This document shows, in pieces, positions 22,740-33,872 of a DNA stretch of 64,000 nt. Made by a program: the position numbers and the translations under genes. The notes under the pieces were generated by a model, which had not been told where the DNA came from, searched no databases, and saw nothing but the letters and a program-made list of their open reading frames with translations. This DNA comes from Neolentinus lepideus HHB14362 ss-1 (lineage: Eukaryota; Basidiomycota; Agaricomycetes; Gloeophyllales; Gloeophyllaceae). The number at the start of each line of letters is the position of its first letter. Positions within the stretch are counted from its first letter, which is position 1. The stretch is from NCBI GenBank assembly GCA_001632425.1, contig KV425563.1:224660-288659 (forward strand), given 5' to 3'.

Positions 22740-25130
22740 CGCCAGTAGCAATACGGTCAGCTGTTTCTCAAACCCCGAGCATCAACGATGAGACCATACC
22801 CGGAGAGACCTCTTCACCGATTATTGGAGCGTGATCAGAAAGACTTCCATGACGAAATGTTCGGTTAGAACTAGAAGACGTGTAGGGTATGATCGATGTG
22901 TCGTAGCATTCGCCAGGATTCAGGGGGCTAATAATACAGGATGATCTATAGTATACAATGTTAGTACCCGCCGGACTTGACAAGCTTGATCTGCTAAGGA
23001 CGATTCAATGGAGCATATGAAGCAGGCGCCTTTTGTGATTTGCGTGCATCTGCACTGTGTCTCTTTCAGCCCAGCTCAATGCATATACCCTACACCAAAT
23101 ACGTCACTAAATGGCACGTTTGCAACGAGTATACGAGTATTAGATGGCCTAGGAGGCTTGCACGAGATCGACGATTGCGTAACTCCATATCACGGAGAGA
23201 TGAGAGATAATCAAATTATGCCGTGCCACAGCATTCCATGAGACCCCCGCAATGATGGAGAAGTCTAAAGCACTATAATTTTGGCCCAGCGCTGCAACAG
23301 CCTCGTAATTGCAGGAATAGACTAACCAATTGTGCTGCAGCTCTGTCCACCTGAATCCGACAATGTCGCAAAAACCGCTCATAGAGCACCGCCTTGAGTC
23401 AACTAACTCAAAGGGCGGGGTAAGCTAAACCATTTCCGAAACAAATCCGTCGCTCTTTCCTTCGGCAGTCTCGTCAGCAGTTCAATTAGCGAATCGTATG
23501 ATGGAGCTTGCGCACACACTAATGAATAGTGACCTCTGCATTCGTTTCAGATGTGTCGGCGGCGTGGGGTTAACCGAGTCGGAAATCAGAATGGTGGCCG
23601 ATGGAGACGGGTAGGATGGGGTCTTCTTGCAAGTTAGCATCAGGTATCATGCGCGCTAACAGGCAGCAGCGAACAAGTTGATCTCGTATGGTGACCGATC
23701 TTTACTGACCCAGCTGGCGTCACATTTCCAGCAGTATAACGAAAGTCATCGAATCAGAGGCGACAGGTAAGGGTCGCCTCGAAGCTGGAATGAACTCGTG
23801 CGTGGACTGCGACGGATCCGGAGATAAATCAGCCGTGGGAAAACTGTCTCCTTAGACGCCCGGGTCGGTGACTTACAGCCAATGACAAATAATTAAAGAA
23901 GTTGAGATCTCTCCCAAGCGCTCTGTGGCATATCAGAAAGGGATCAGGTTACCCCGAACGATCCCACAACGCTCATGTTCGGCCGCCTTGCCCATTGCTA
24001 GGTGTCCTGGCTCGACATATTCCGAGTCCTGAGCTTACGAAGCTGAGGCTAAGTCGTCAAAACCCCGAGCCATTATATATACATGGTTGACGTCCGATGG
24101 TGCGGTATGGATTGTTGCGAGACCGCACGCGGCACCTAATAGACCATAACGAGGTTAAGAGAGACTTGCAATGGACTAAGCGAGCTCAAGGTGTCGATTG
24201 CCGGCGTTGACAAGACATAGACATACTTATAACTACAGCGACGCGATAAATGAACATGAGACAGCCGAAGTTGCACTACCACACACGAATATCCTATCTT
24301 TTGGCGTAGCGCCACTTTCTTTTTCTTTTTTCTCGGTGGAGCATGCACTTGTCAAGTCGAGTCAAAGGCGAGAGAGGAGACAAGCGGGGAAAATCCGCTT
24401 AAGAGAGACAACGAGAACTAAATTGCGGTACACCCTTGACAGACCTGACGAACGAAATACCAAAACTTGTGTTGAACGGACAAAGAAAACTGTAGATACA
24501 AGCCCCGGATACATGGGATTAAAGGATAGCGCGGAAACTAATCTAATTTGAGCCTGCCATTCTCTTTATAGCCTGGCCTTTAAATAATAGCCACCAGTAA
24601 CATTGCATTGTCAGGCCCGCTAGTTTAGTTTGATTTGACCCGACGGGTAAGCTTCATCGTGAGGAAATGTGTTTAGGCACTAAGTGTAGGACTGCGTACC
24701 GTGAGTCCGTAGCGGCCTTGTTGAACACTGTTCTGTTGCTTTGTAAATCACCTGATCATAGTAATCGATTCAGGTTTAATACCCACTGAAACCCAGCCAT
24801 ATTTAGCCCAGTTTGAGTGCAGACCGTCTCCCTGCTCCAAGGATGACACCACTTCCTTCCTTCAATGCGAGTCAATGGTGATGAGCCACTACTCTACAGA
24901 CGATATACTTGCCACTGACATCAATGTTTAGCACAAAGGATGACATTCATCGGTGAATCGGCTAAATATAGATAGAGAATTAATTGCATTTAGGCTCGCT
25001 AGTCGAGCTCCTCATATACTAATTGTACATGATGTACTAGAATTTCATAGAAAGTAACGTACTGTTTGACGAATAATAAAACGAAATTATCACATAATAC
25101 TGTAAGAGTCCACAATCGGCTACGAGAGTG
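22740..25130. other. gene-poor region upstream of the tyrosinase
   Basis: Only short ORFs are present. The longest (24198-24551, 117 codons) has a biased, basic C-terminus and no recognisable domain. No intron chain, tRNA or transposon coding sequence was recognised. Confidence 0.4.
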
Positions 25131-25213
25131 TGTGGCTCTATTACACGCGCAGGGCCGAGATGATCGAAGTCACGTGCGTCACGTGCAGACAGAACATGAT
25201 TTGTTACATTTCC

Positions 25214-25994
25214 AGCAGTAGGACCCGCACATTGCACAGTCACGTGATGAGAACGGGAAAGATCCGGCATTATGTAATGTATTCCCGTAAGCTACGCTGT
25301 TGCCCCCACAGGGTATCACTGCATCCCGATGTGCTATAGATTAAGGATATTTACGGGAAGAAATGACATATAATAGTAATGAATATATCTGCACAAACTG
25401 AATAGAGACAAATAGAACAACTGGATAGAGAGACAAAGCTCTGTAAGAACAGCAAAGGCCACAAAATGGCCTTAATATAATTAATATCTAGCACAAGGAA
25501 AAGCAATCCTATTAGAGTAGTGGTTACGTTGCCGCTTACTATGTTAAGCCATATCTCGGCAAGATAATTCGATGACAAAGTCGTGGGTTCAATTCTGAGC
25601 GTTAGTGATCTTTTTGTTATTGCACTCTTGTCCGAGTGCATCGTAAGTCATGGTGCACTTCCTTACCACTTATTTGTTTTTCCCTATCTCCCTTTTCAAT
25701 GATAGGACCTGGTCTTCACTCCGCAATCTAGAGTTATAATACATTGTACTACTAATCAGTAATTGAGACTTAGACAAATCTGATATTCTCTAGCAGCTGT
25801 GCCATGTAACTCACTAAGTCTATATATATAAACTAAGGATATACTTTCAAGCAATGTGCAAACACGACTCGGATGCTTATTCCCTACTTAGTCGCAAATA
25901 TGGGACTTAGCGTTTATTACTTGCTCAGTGCTGACTCACATCAAACATGTCACGTGAATCACGTGATTGTACAATGTGCGGGTCCTACTGGGGG
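25214..25994. repeat. inverted repeat pair with CACGTG motifs
   Basis: About 34 bp beginning CAGTAGGACCCGCACATTG at 25214 reappear inverted at 25961-25994 with three or so differences. Both arms end in TCACGTGAT, and further CACGTG copies lie just outside or inside. The 0.7 kb between is AT-rich and non-coding. This could be a small inverted-repeat transposon; no clear target-site duplication was found. Confidence 0.5.
25505..25620 (+). other. possible tRNA-derived (SINE-like) relic
   Basis: TTAGAGTAGTGGTTACG resembles a pol III A box and GTGGGTTCAATTC, about 70 bp later, a B box, followed by TTTTT. The T-arm and acceptor halves do not pair, so this is not a working tRNA gene. Confidence 0.3.
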
Positions 25995-26147
25995 AGTTAT
26001 TTGTTACCGTGGAAAGGTATATACGCCGACTTCCCAGCATGTTCTCGAAAGAAACGAGCGCAACCCAGTTTCAGGCTAGCTACAGTCCAAACTGCTGGTC
26101 ACACCACCTGGGTCTCGTCGCTGAACCGCATGTCATGCATATTGGCA

Positions 26148-26410
26148 GGTGAGCACTATATCAGGCCACGAGGTAGGCCTGGAACCATACATCCCAGTAT
26201 CTCGCTTCCAGGACAGCTTGTGCGAGGACACCAACCTAGCACTCCAAGTCGCGCCCTTTGATCCACCGAGCAATGAACTCCTGGATAGTAGCGCTGAGCA
26301 CTCTATCGGGCCACGAGGGTGGACCTAGAACCATGCATCCCGGTATCTCGCTTCCAGGACAGCTTGTACCGAGGACTCTAAGTCGCGACTTTTGATTCAC
26401 CGAGCAATGC
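26148..26410 (+). repeat. tandem duplication of about 135 bp
   Basis: The segment from GAGCACTATATCAGGCCACG to the motif CACCGAGCAATG is repeated directly about 135 bp later (GAGCACTCTATCGGGCCACG to CACCGAGCAATG). The core TATCTCGCTTCCAGGACAG is identical in both. Non-coding. Confidence 0.75.
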
Positions 26411-27250
26411 TTTGATAACGTTCAGCTCCTGGGCAATAAGTACGAGAACGATCTATCACTCTGCCACTTATACCCGCCCAACGTACGAGGAACCGAACGT
26501 CTCCCGTCCACCATCCTCGGAGGTCGGAATGCATCGTGCCTCTCAATTAACCTTGACGCCGTACTATATAGCCCGACAGCACAGCCTCTACGTGTACCCC
26601 TGTACCCGAACAACCAGGCACTAAAGCGCCTCACCATAGACTACTTAGTATTGTGCGCATTACTAATACAACCGTGCACTACGCTCTCCTGCAGCCGCGG
26701 CCCGAGCAACTCTATCACCCCCGCTCAAAGCCGCTATTAATCGCGCCCTCACCAGTCACCCGTCGTCTACTTCGGTTCCCCATACTGAAAGACGCACCTC
26801 GCCGATAAGATATGGGACGTCCAGGCAGGCAGACAGGTCCTTCCATTCATCATTACACATTCAGTCCTCCCATGAAACTATACATAGCATAAACAACGAT
26901 GAGAAGCAGAAAGTCGCACAGCAGGACAGTGAAATGTGTAATGAGTCAGTATCACAAACGAACGAACGAACGAACAGCGGGGTGGATAGCGGGTAGCGTG
27001 TGAGGCCAGACGAGAATTATCGCGAACGCGAGATATGTACATGAACCGGGGCGCAGAGAAAGATGGAATAAGAAAGATGTGAAGGGATGCAGCGCAATAC
27101 GGATACATGATTGATAGATAGATGCAACGACTGATGGATGAGATGCAACGAGAACCGGGCGGGGACAGAACCTAAGATCGTCACCACGGTCAGCGCTGGA
27201 AGCAACACGACGCAGACAATTAATCATCGGTGATCGAAGCTGGCTCCGAG
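26411..27250. other. intergenic, no recognisable gene
   Basis: Short ORFs only. A short AACG repeat is present near 26956-26972. Nothing further is recognisable. Confidence 0.35.
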
Positions 27251-27399
27251 ATCACCGATGCAGGGGCGCGCGGAGAACGGAAGATTGCACGCGCAAACGA
27301 GGGACGGGGACCTGGGCAGGAAGGGCGGACACAAGGATGGAAGGATGGATGAGACGAGCACTCACCAAATAACGAAACCTAATCAACACGAGCCCAATG

Positions 27400-28005
27400 A
27401 GTGTATATGGAGAAGAGAAGTGGATGGCGGTGCGGCGGGGAAGCGAGACGAACATTTAGGCAGAGTGGCATGCAGAAAGAGGTGGAACGCGTTTGGCAGC
27501 GGGAAGAGGGAAGAGGGAAGAGGTGGAACGCATTTGACGTGCATGAAGAGGTGGGAGGCGTTTGACGTGCATGAGGACGTGAAAGGCGGTTGGCAGCGGA
27601 AGAGGTGGAAGGCGGTCGGCACGCAGAAGGAGGTAAAAGGTAAAAGGCGTTTAACATTGTAGGAAGAGAAAGAAGGTGACTGGCAGCGTGAGGGGGCGGA
27701 AGACGACGGGCGGCGGGAAGAGGTGGAAGGGGACCGGGAGCGGGAAGAGGTGAAGGCGTTTGGCATGCAGAAAGACGCAAGTGGAATGCAGGGAGACGGG
27801 CAGCGGGAAGATGTGAGACAGGGGTGGCATGCAGGGAGCGGTTGAAGGCGGTTGGCATGCAGTGAGGGAAGATGCAGGAAGTGTTTGACGAAAAAGTGAG
27901 ACGGGAGTGTCATAACAAGTCGGGAGACGCTATGCAAGAAACGTCGAGAGGCGCTACGCAGGAAACTTCGAGAGGCGCTATGCAGGAAACGTCGGGAGAA
28001 TACAG
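27400..28005 (+). repeat. purine-rich degenerate tandem repeats
   Basis: The + strand is strongly G/A-rich, with recurrent GAAGAGGTGGAAGGCG-like units over about 27470-27870. A clearer array of about 24 bp units (core GAGAGGCGCTATGCAGGAAAC) follows near 27940-28003. Long ORFs on the minus strand here are compositional artefacts (Pro/Ser/Leu-rich). Confidence 0.65.
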
Positions 28006-28044
28006 GAAACGTCGACCACGAACGGAGAGGACCAGCACCCCCCG

Positions 28045-30573
28045 CTATAATATCCCCGAGTCCTTGAGCGCGAGCTGCAGTATCGTCTCCTTCACCGCGG
28101 CGAACACGCGCTGGATGTTGTACGTGTCGGTCGCCTGTGTCACGCTACATAGACGCGGGGGGAGGGTGTAAGCGCGCGAAGGATGGGGCGTGGGAAGAGG
28201 GAGGGGAGGAGAAAGCAGGGAGGGGAGGAGAAAGCAGGGAGGGGAGGAGAAAGTAGGGAGAGGAAAGGATAGGTAAAAGAGAACCAGACAAGAACTCACT
28301 GCGGATACACACTCAACCCCGCCCGGTTCGCCTGCATAAACTTCCACAGTATATACTTCGTCGCCTTGTTGAGATCCGACCCGCCCGCGTACTCGGGGCA
28401 GTACTTTGCTAGTGGGACCTGGAGAAGAGACGGTGGTCAGTCAGGTGTGCGTGGGATAGACGGCACCCGTGTAGACGATGGTCAGTGTATGTGCGGATAG
28501 ACAGCAGTGAATGTATGCGCCGAAGAGACGGCGGTCAACGTATGCGCAAGACAGACCGCAATCAGCGAGCGGGACAAAATCCCGCGAAGTGCGCCACAAT
28601 CACGTATGCGCACCGAGATCGCGGATGAACGCCGCATTCGTATCCATCCGAGGAACGGCGCCGCATCCACACACCCATCCCAGCCCACACGCAAAAAAAA
28701 CCATCCCAAAACCACCCGTCCTCAAACCAAAAACCCAACCCACCCCCCTCACAAAAACCCAAAAACCCTAAACCAAAACCCCAAACCCACCTTCGGAATC
28801 TTCGCCTTGAACACATCAATCTTATTGAGGAACAAGATTATCGACGTCCGCAGGAACCACCGCGAGTTGATTACCGACTCGAAGAGCACGAGGGATTCTT
28901 CCATGCGGTTCTGTCGTGGGGAGTTGAGAGAGAGGGAGGAGGGGAGTTAGGGAGTGGGGAAATGGGGAAGTGGGGAGTGGGCGGGAGTGGGCAGAGTGCG
29001 GGAGTTGGGGGAGGGACGTGGAGTAGAAGCGGGGGAGGGGAGTGAAGTGGAAGGAGAGGTTGGGGAGAGTGGGGGTTGGGGTAAGAGAGGGTGGGGTTTA
29101 GTGGGGTCGGGGTGATAGAGAGCGCGGGTGGCAGAGAGAGGACGAGTGACGGGCGAACACGGATAATGGGACCAGGGTGACGAGCGAACGCAGTGACCAG
29201 AGTGACGAGCGGATACGAATAACAAAACAACCGAAAAACAAAACCAAAATCAACACCCCTCCCCAAACCCAAAAACCCCACTAAACACGAACGCACCTGC
29301 TTACTCTCCTCCAACAGCACCTGATCGTACTCGCTCAGCGCCGTACAAAAAATAATGCTCGTCACGCTCTCGAAGCAGTGGATCCATTTCCGGCGCTCGG
29401 AGCGTTGCCCGCCGACGTCGAACATGTGGATGCTGTGCGGGGGTTTGGTTCGTTGGTTCAAGGTAAAGGGGTGTCGGGGAGGGGTTCAGAGTATGGGGTG
29501 GAGGGGAAGAAAGAAACGAAATGCGAAAAAAGACGACCCCCGTCAACACCCAAACCCCACCCAAAAGAAACAAAAGACCACTCACGACAGCGCCCCGATG
29601 CTAAACCGCGTCTCCTTCACGCCCGTGCTCTTCTCTCGCACGCGTAGGACGTCGGCCTCTGTTGGGAGGTAGGTGGGCGAGCCGATGCGGGGGGCAGAGT
29701 CGAAGAAGCTGGGGGTGGGTTAGTGTGGGATTGGGGGAGGGAGGCGATGGGGGTGGAGAGAAGGTGGGCGGTGGAGATGCGAGAAGGAAGGGGGAGAAAC
29801 GCGAGAAAGAGCAAGGGTTGAATGATACGCCAACATCACCCAAAGATCCGCCAAGAAATATCACCCAAACCTCCACCAACGAACATCACCCAAATCTCGC
29901 CCAAGAACACCCTGCAAACCCGCAGAGAGGAAACCACTCACTAGCTCGCATTGTCCATCAAATAAAAATCACTGCTGTGCTCCATCAGCTTCGGAATGAC
30001 CGGGTCCCGCCAGAGGTCGTGCACCGCCTGCGCGATATCGTCCGAGAAGAAGAAGGCGGGCGAGTTTTCGATTTTGTAATCCAGGATGCGGTCGGTGTTC
30101 GCCTTGAGGGAGTTTGGAAGATGAAAGGTTAAGACGAAAAGCGAAGGGCACTCACCCGATTCTGCATCACCTCGCAGTCCATCCCGAATTTCCTGAGCGC
30201 GAGGACGACTGCCTGGGCGCTGTCGAGGAGGTTCTGGTAGACGGTGCAGCGGTACGCGTCGAGCTCGTCCTTTGTGAAGCCGTCCTGGTGGATGATCTTC
30301 ATCTGCTTCACGATGGTGGACTTGCCGGACTCGCCTGCGCCTGGGGGAGGAGTTAGGGTCGATGTGAGGGAGGGCAGGGGAGAGATGGTTGGCAGTGAGG
30401 ATCCAATACACTCCGATCCTGTCCTCTCAACGAGCCGAACACGGACACTCACCCAGCAGCAGAATCTTGCACTCTCTTTTCAGCCTCTTCGCGTCGAGCT
30501 CGAGCCCATGGTCGATCTCGTCGGAGCGCGCTCTCGCGGCGGCCTCTTCGGGCGAAGACACGCATATGCCCAT
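28045..30573 (-). CDS. heterotrimeric G-protein alpha subunit 1
   Basis: This is a GTP-binding subunit that couples seven-helix receptors to effectors at the plasma membrane. Eight exons close in frame (354 residues, the usual length): 30453-30573, 30156-30340, 29942-30102, 29586-29708, 29297-29432, 28791-28910, 28300-28418 and 28045-28144. The N-terminus MGIC gives a Gly2 myristoylation and Cys4 palmitoylation signal. G1 is GAGESGKST, switch I has LRVREKSTG with the conserved Arg, G3 is DVGGQRSE with the catalytic Gln, G4 is NKID, and G5 is TQATDT where most G-alphas have TCATDT. The C-terminus is KDSGIL, lacking the Cys used by pertussis toxin substrates. The introns are unusually long and strand-biased: G-tracts follow several donors and C/T tracts precede the acceptors. 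Confidence 0.97.
28195..28262 (+). repeat. tandem repeat in the last G-alpha 1 intron
   Basis: About three to four copies of a roughly 20 bp unit, GGGAGGGGAGGAGAAAGCA, lie in the intron between the last two exons. Confidence 0.75.
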
Positions 30574-33425
30574 GCCGGTCTATGACGGAGAATGTGTGTG
30601 TCGCAGGCAGATTGAATGTGTACGTGTATGTATGCTGTGTCGTCGTCGTCGGGTGGTGTCGGAGAGCGCGTGGTCGTCGTCGTCGTCGTCGTCGGGGAAG
30701 GCGGGCGGCGGGCGGGGGCGGGCAGGCAGCGTGCAGACGGCGTAGTAGAGGAGAAAACTGGCAGGGACAGAGACTGACAGTTCGGAGAGGAGACGGTGAG
30801 GACCACGCGCTCTGTCGGACGTTCATAATTAGTGCGCTGATGTGACGTATCTGGACAACAATCAAGTCACATCACGCTCATTTATCAAGGTTCGCGGTCA
30901 CAGCAGCACCTTGGCTGCCGTACCTCTGCAGGCAAACCGGGCTGAACGGGTGCGACGGTGCATAGCTTTGCCATGGGGATCTCGATCGATTGCAGATTGG
31001 CTCCGGCCCGATCCAGCAAGGTTTTTAATCTGACCTTTTGCATCACCTCTGCCGCCACAGCTGGGTCGTGGCTTGACAGGCCGGTGGCACCGCTTAGCAG
31101 TGCGATCGGCCCGATGCGTGCCACGTTCGCAATCAATCACCAACAGCCACGCCACGCCACTTCTGTCAAGCCATAGCGTATCGTGCCCGGACCGAACACG
31201 CAGGATCCACGTCCAGTCTACAAATTCGAGCCACGCAGCCACGCCTTTTATAGCCCCATGATGTCACGCATCTATCCTTCTCTGGACGCGTCCCGGCGCG
31301 TGCGCTGTGCTACAAACACCGATTTTGGAAGGACCTGGTGTACTGCTGGAATTTAGCTGGACCTGATCGACTTTAGCTGAACAACTGGTATGGGCTCGAC
31401 CGGGGTGGGCGTTCGCTACAACCCGAGTCTCGGATGCTTGATAGCCACTAGAAATTCGGGCCGGGTTAGGCTGGGATATAGATTGTGGCATTTATTCATG
31501 ACTGAAGAAATATCGCCATGCCTCTACTGAACATTAATTCACATGCTTCCTTAGAACCGTGCCTCAAAGCGCACTTGACCGGGGGACCTTTCTCAAGGGA
31601 GATATCGCTGCCTTGTCTGCTCTCCTGCACGGTTTCATCGTCTAGGATGTCCTATTCTCCGTACACTCGGCTTGCAATTTACTGGCTGATTGTCCGGCGA
31701 TAATATCACGGGCTTGTCTAACGAAATTCTCACCGATTTATCTGAAGATAATATCAACGGCTTTTCTCACCGGTCATCGCTAGCAATCAATACGATTCAT
31801 GAACAATTACCGATTCATCCGTGTCCTGGGCTCACTGTCGGTGATATATCGCACTTTCGGAACACGGATACGGCCTCGGTGTTGACGGACCATATTTCCT
31901 GCTGTACACAGTGCACCACTGGCCCCGAGTAATAATCTTCCTCTTCTACGTTATCTATCGTGTCTGGACGGTACACAGTTCTCTCCGTACGGTCTGATAC
32001 GCCTGGACGGTTCCCGGTTTGATCACCGCGCGGTCTTCATTCTCGTTCCGCGACCAGCGTTCACATACCGAAATAAAGACCTATGATTGCTTCCCGGCGG
32101 AGGTGAATGTTGAATGTTGAACATCCGGGGTTTGCTTTGTCGTCATTCTAGCATGATCGACCCGGAAAGGCGGATATTGCGTGAAGATGATTGATGTGTG
32201 CTCCCGGGATGGGTGGTGCCCAGATTCACCGCAGCACTGGAAGACATGTTCATAGGAATAGCAGATTTGTTTGGGGATGCAGGGCGGATGGGTGTTCGTT
32301 TCCTGTATACGCTGGACTTGACTGTGCCCTCAGGAGATAAGTGGGTCTCCGTGAAAGAAAACGTTAAACATGACAGACTCTTCCCCGTCCTTGGGTTGCT
32401 CGGTAAGTACTAGTACGTTGCACGCATGAACGTACGACTTCCAAGGTATTTCCTGTGTTTATATATATGTGGGCAACCGCTTGATGGAGTACTCTTCTTC
32501 CGCCAGAAGCACCTGTCAATTAGTTGCCACTCGCGAGCCTAGTGTTTTTAAGGTCGAGATGCAACGTAATTTCTACACAGCGATGTTGGCATTGCGTGTT
32601 GTTCTGCAGCGAGCCAGCGGTCCCTCTCTCTGTTAAAACAATACTAACTTGAAGTATGGTGATCCTGTACTCAGTGGCTCGTCGACTGCGGTAGAATTGG
32701 TCGGGAGTAGACTGGCGTGCTAAAATTCTCCGTCTCCGTGAGAGGGTGAACTTGGCAGTACGGAATAATAATATTGACTATTTCAGCAACGCAGAGCACA
32801 CCTGTTGTGGTCCATAAATCTCCGTTTCTCGTCACTCACCTGCTGTACCTGCCGATCTCGTGCTCACGTTCCACTCCGGCATCTTTCGTTACTGCAGTGT
32901 CCTTGTCGGCTTCTCCTCGCCTAGCGCGCTGGTCCCAGGCCATGTCATGCGCTTCTGGTACCAGCGAACCATGCGACGACTGACACTGTGGAACTTTGCG
33001 ACGCCATAGGTATTCGAACGGCTGGCACATTGATACGACGTAGAGCAGTTCCGTCTCGAGAGTTCCCCTGGCAACAACGTGCCTCCCGCTCATTCAAATG
33101 CCCTATAGTACCCACCGGTCTACGCTCTGGTCACCGATCTTCTCATGCCTGTCATTAGTGAAGTAGGATATTTCGGTTCTTAGTTCTTACGGTATCTAAA
33201 TGAGCGAAATGCAGAGGTTGCCATACAAATCTTCGAGTCATCGACCTTTGTGGTTTCGAAGGAGAGCCAATGGTGCGTTCATGCGGGTAATAACGCTATA
33301 TTTGGCGGTGTCGTTGTGCCTGCGACACTGTCCGCTTGGAATACGCACCCTTCAGTAAACTTTGTAGTGACAATCTATCGAGTCGTGACCCATATTTCGT
33401 TTCTTTCGCTTTCGAGCTATTGTCC
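30574..33425. other. intergenic region between G-alpha 1 and the FunK1 A block
   Basis: The 30600-30740 part, upstream of G-alpha 1, is GTCGTC-rich simple sequence. Further on only short ORFs occur (for example 32198-32413 and 32836-33093 on the minus strand) with no recognisable motif. No transposon ends were found. Confidence 0.4.
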
Positions 33426-33499
33426 CTTTGGTCTCCATACTGTTATTCTAGGTCCGAGTCGGCGGAAGCGATTGATGAAGGTCAGAAGCGCAAGAGTTT

Positions 33500-33630
33500 G
33501 TTTCCTCGCATCAACTGTTAATATGGTCTCGCGCGCTATGTGCACACGGATGATTATCTCGCTTTTTGAGTCGTCGCCGTCGAAAGCAAAAAGGGATCCC
33601 GTCGCCTGGGACGCATTGATCTGGATCTGG
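33500..33630 (+). pseudogene. PL14 lyase gene fragment
   Basis: The frame encodes KRDPVAWDALI, matching KCDFVAWEAFY in the complete PL14 gene at 52.5 kb. Preceding bases match the block that encodes NLSDDALRVHKSSSR there, but the frame is broken. Only this N-terminal part is present, tail-to-tail with FunK1 A. Confidence 0.6.
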
Positions 33631-33872
33631 AGAGTCGCAGAGACACCTCACGCGTCATCGGATTTGCTCACGTGGACCGAGGTACCTCGGTACGGAGATG
33701 CTAGTCACTGAGACGCCTCATCCATGTGAGTTGGGATAAATATATTCGATAACGTAGCCTTACAGAACATACAGACAATGCAAGTACAGTCAGCACCACT
33801 AAGCAGAACGCCTGTACATTACAATTGCTCTGCCGTTGATACCGTCGTCGTTCAGCTGCATGCGATCGTATG

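Noticed and set aside
24198..24551. 117-codon plus-strand ORF
   Set aside because: No recognisable domain or partner exons; basic, compositionally biased C-terminus.
25505..25620. Functional tRNA gene
   Set aside because: A- and B-box-like sequences are present but the T-arm and acceptor stem do not pair.
27379..27937. Long Pro/Ser/Leu-rich minus-strand ORFs
   Set aside because: Produced by purine-rich tandem repeats, open in more than one frame; not a protein pattern.
28871..29461. 196-codon minus-strand ORF
   Set aside because: It is the G-alpha 1 exon with DVGGQRSE read through into its intron, which is Pro/Ser-rich low complexity.
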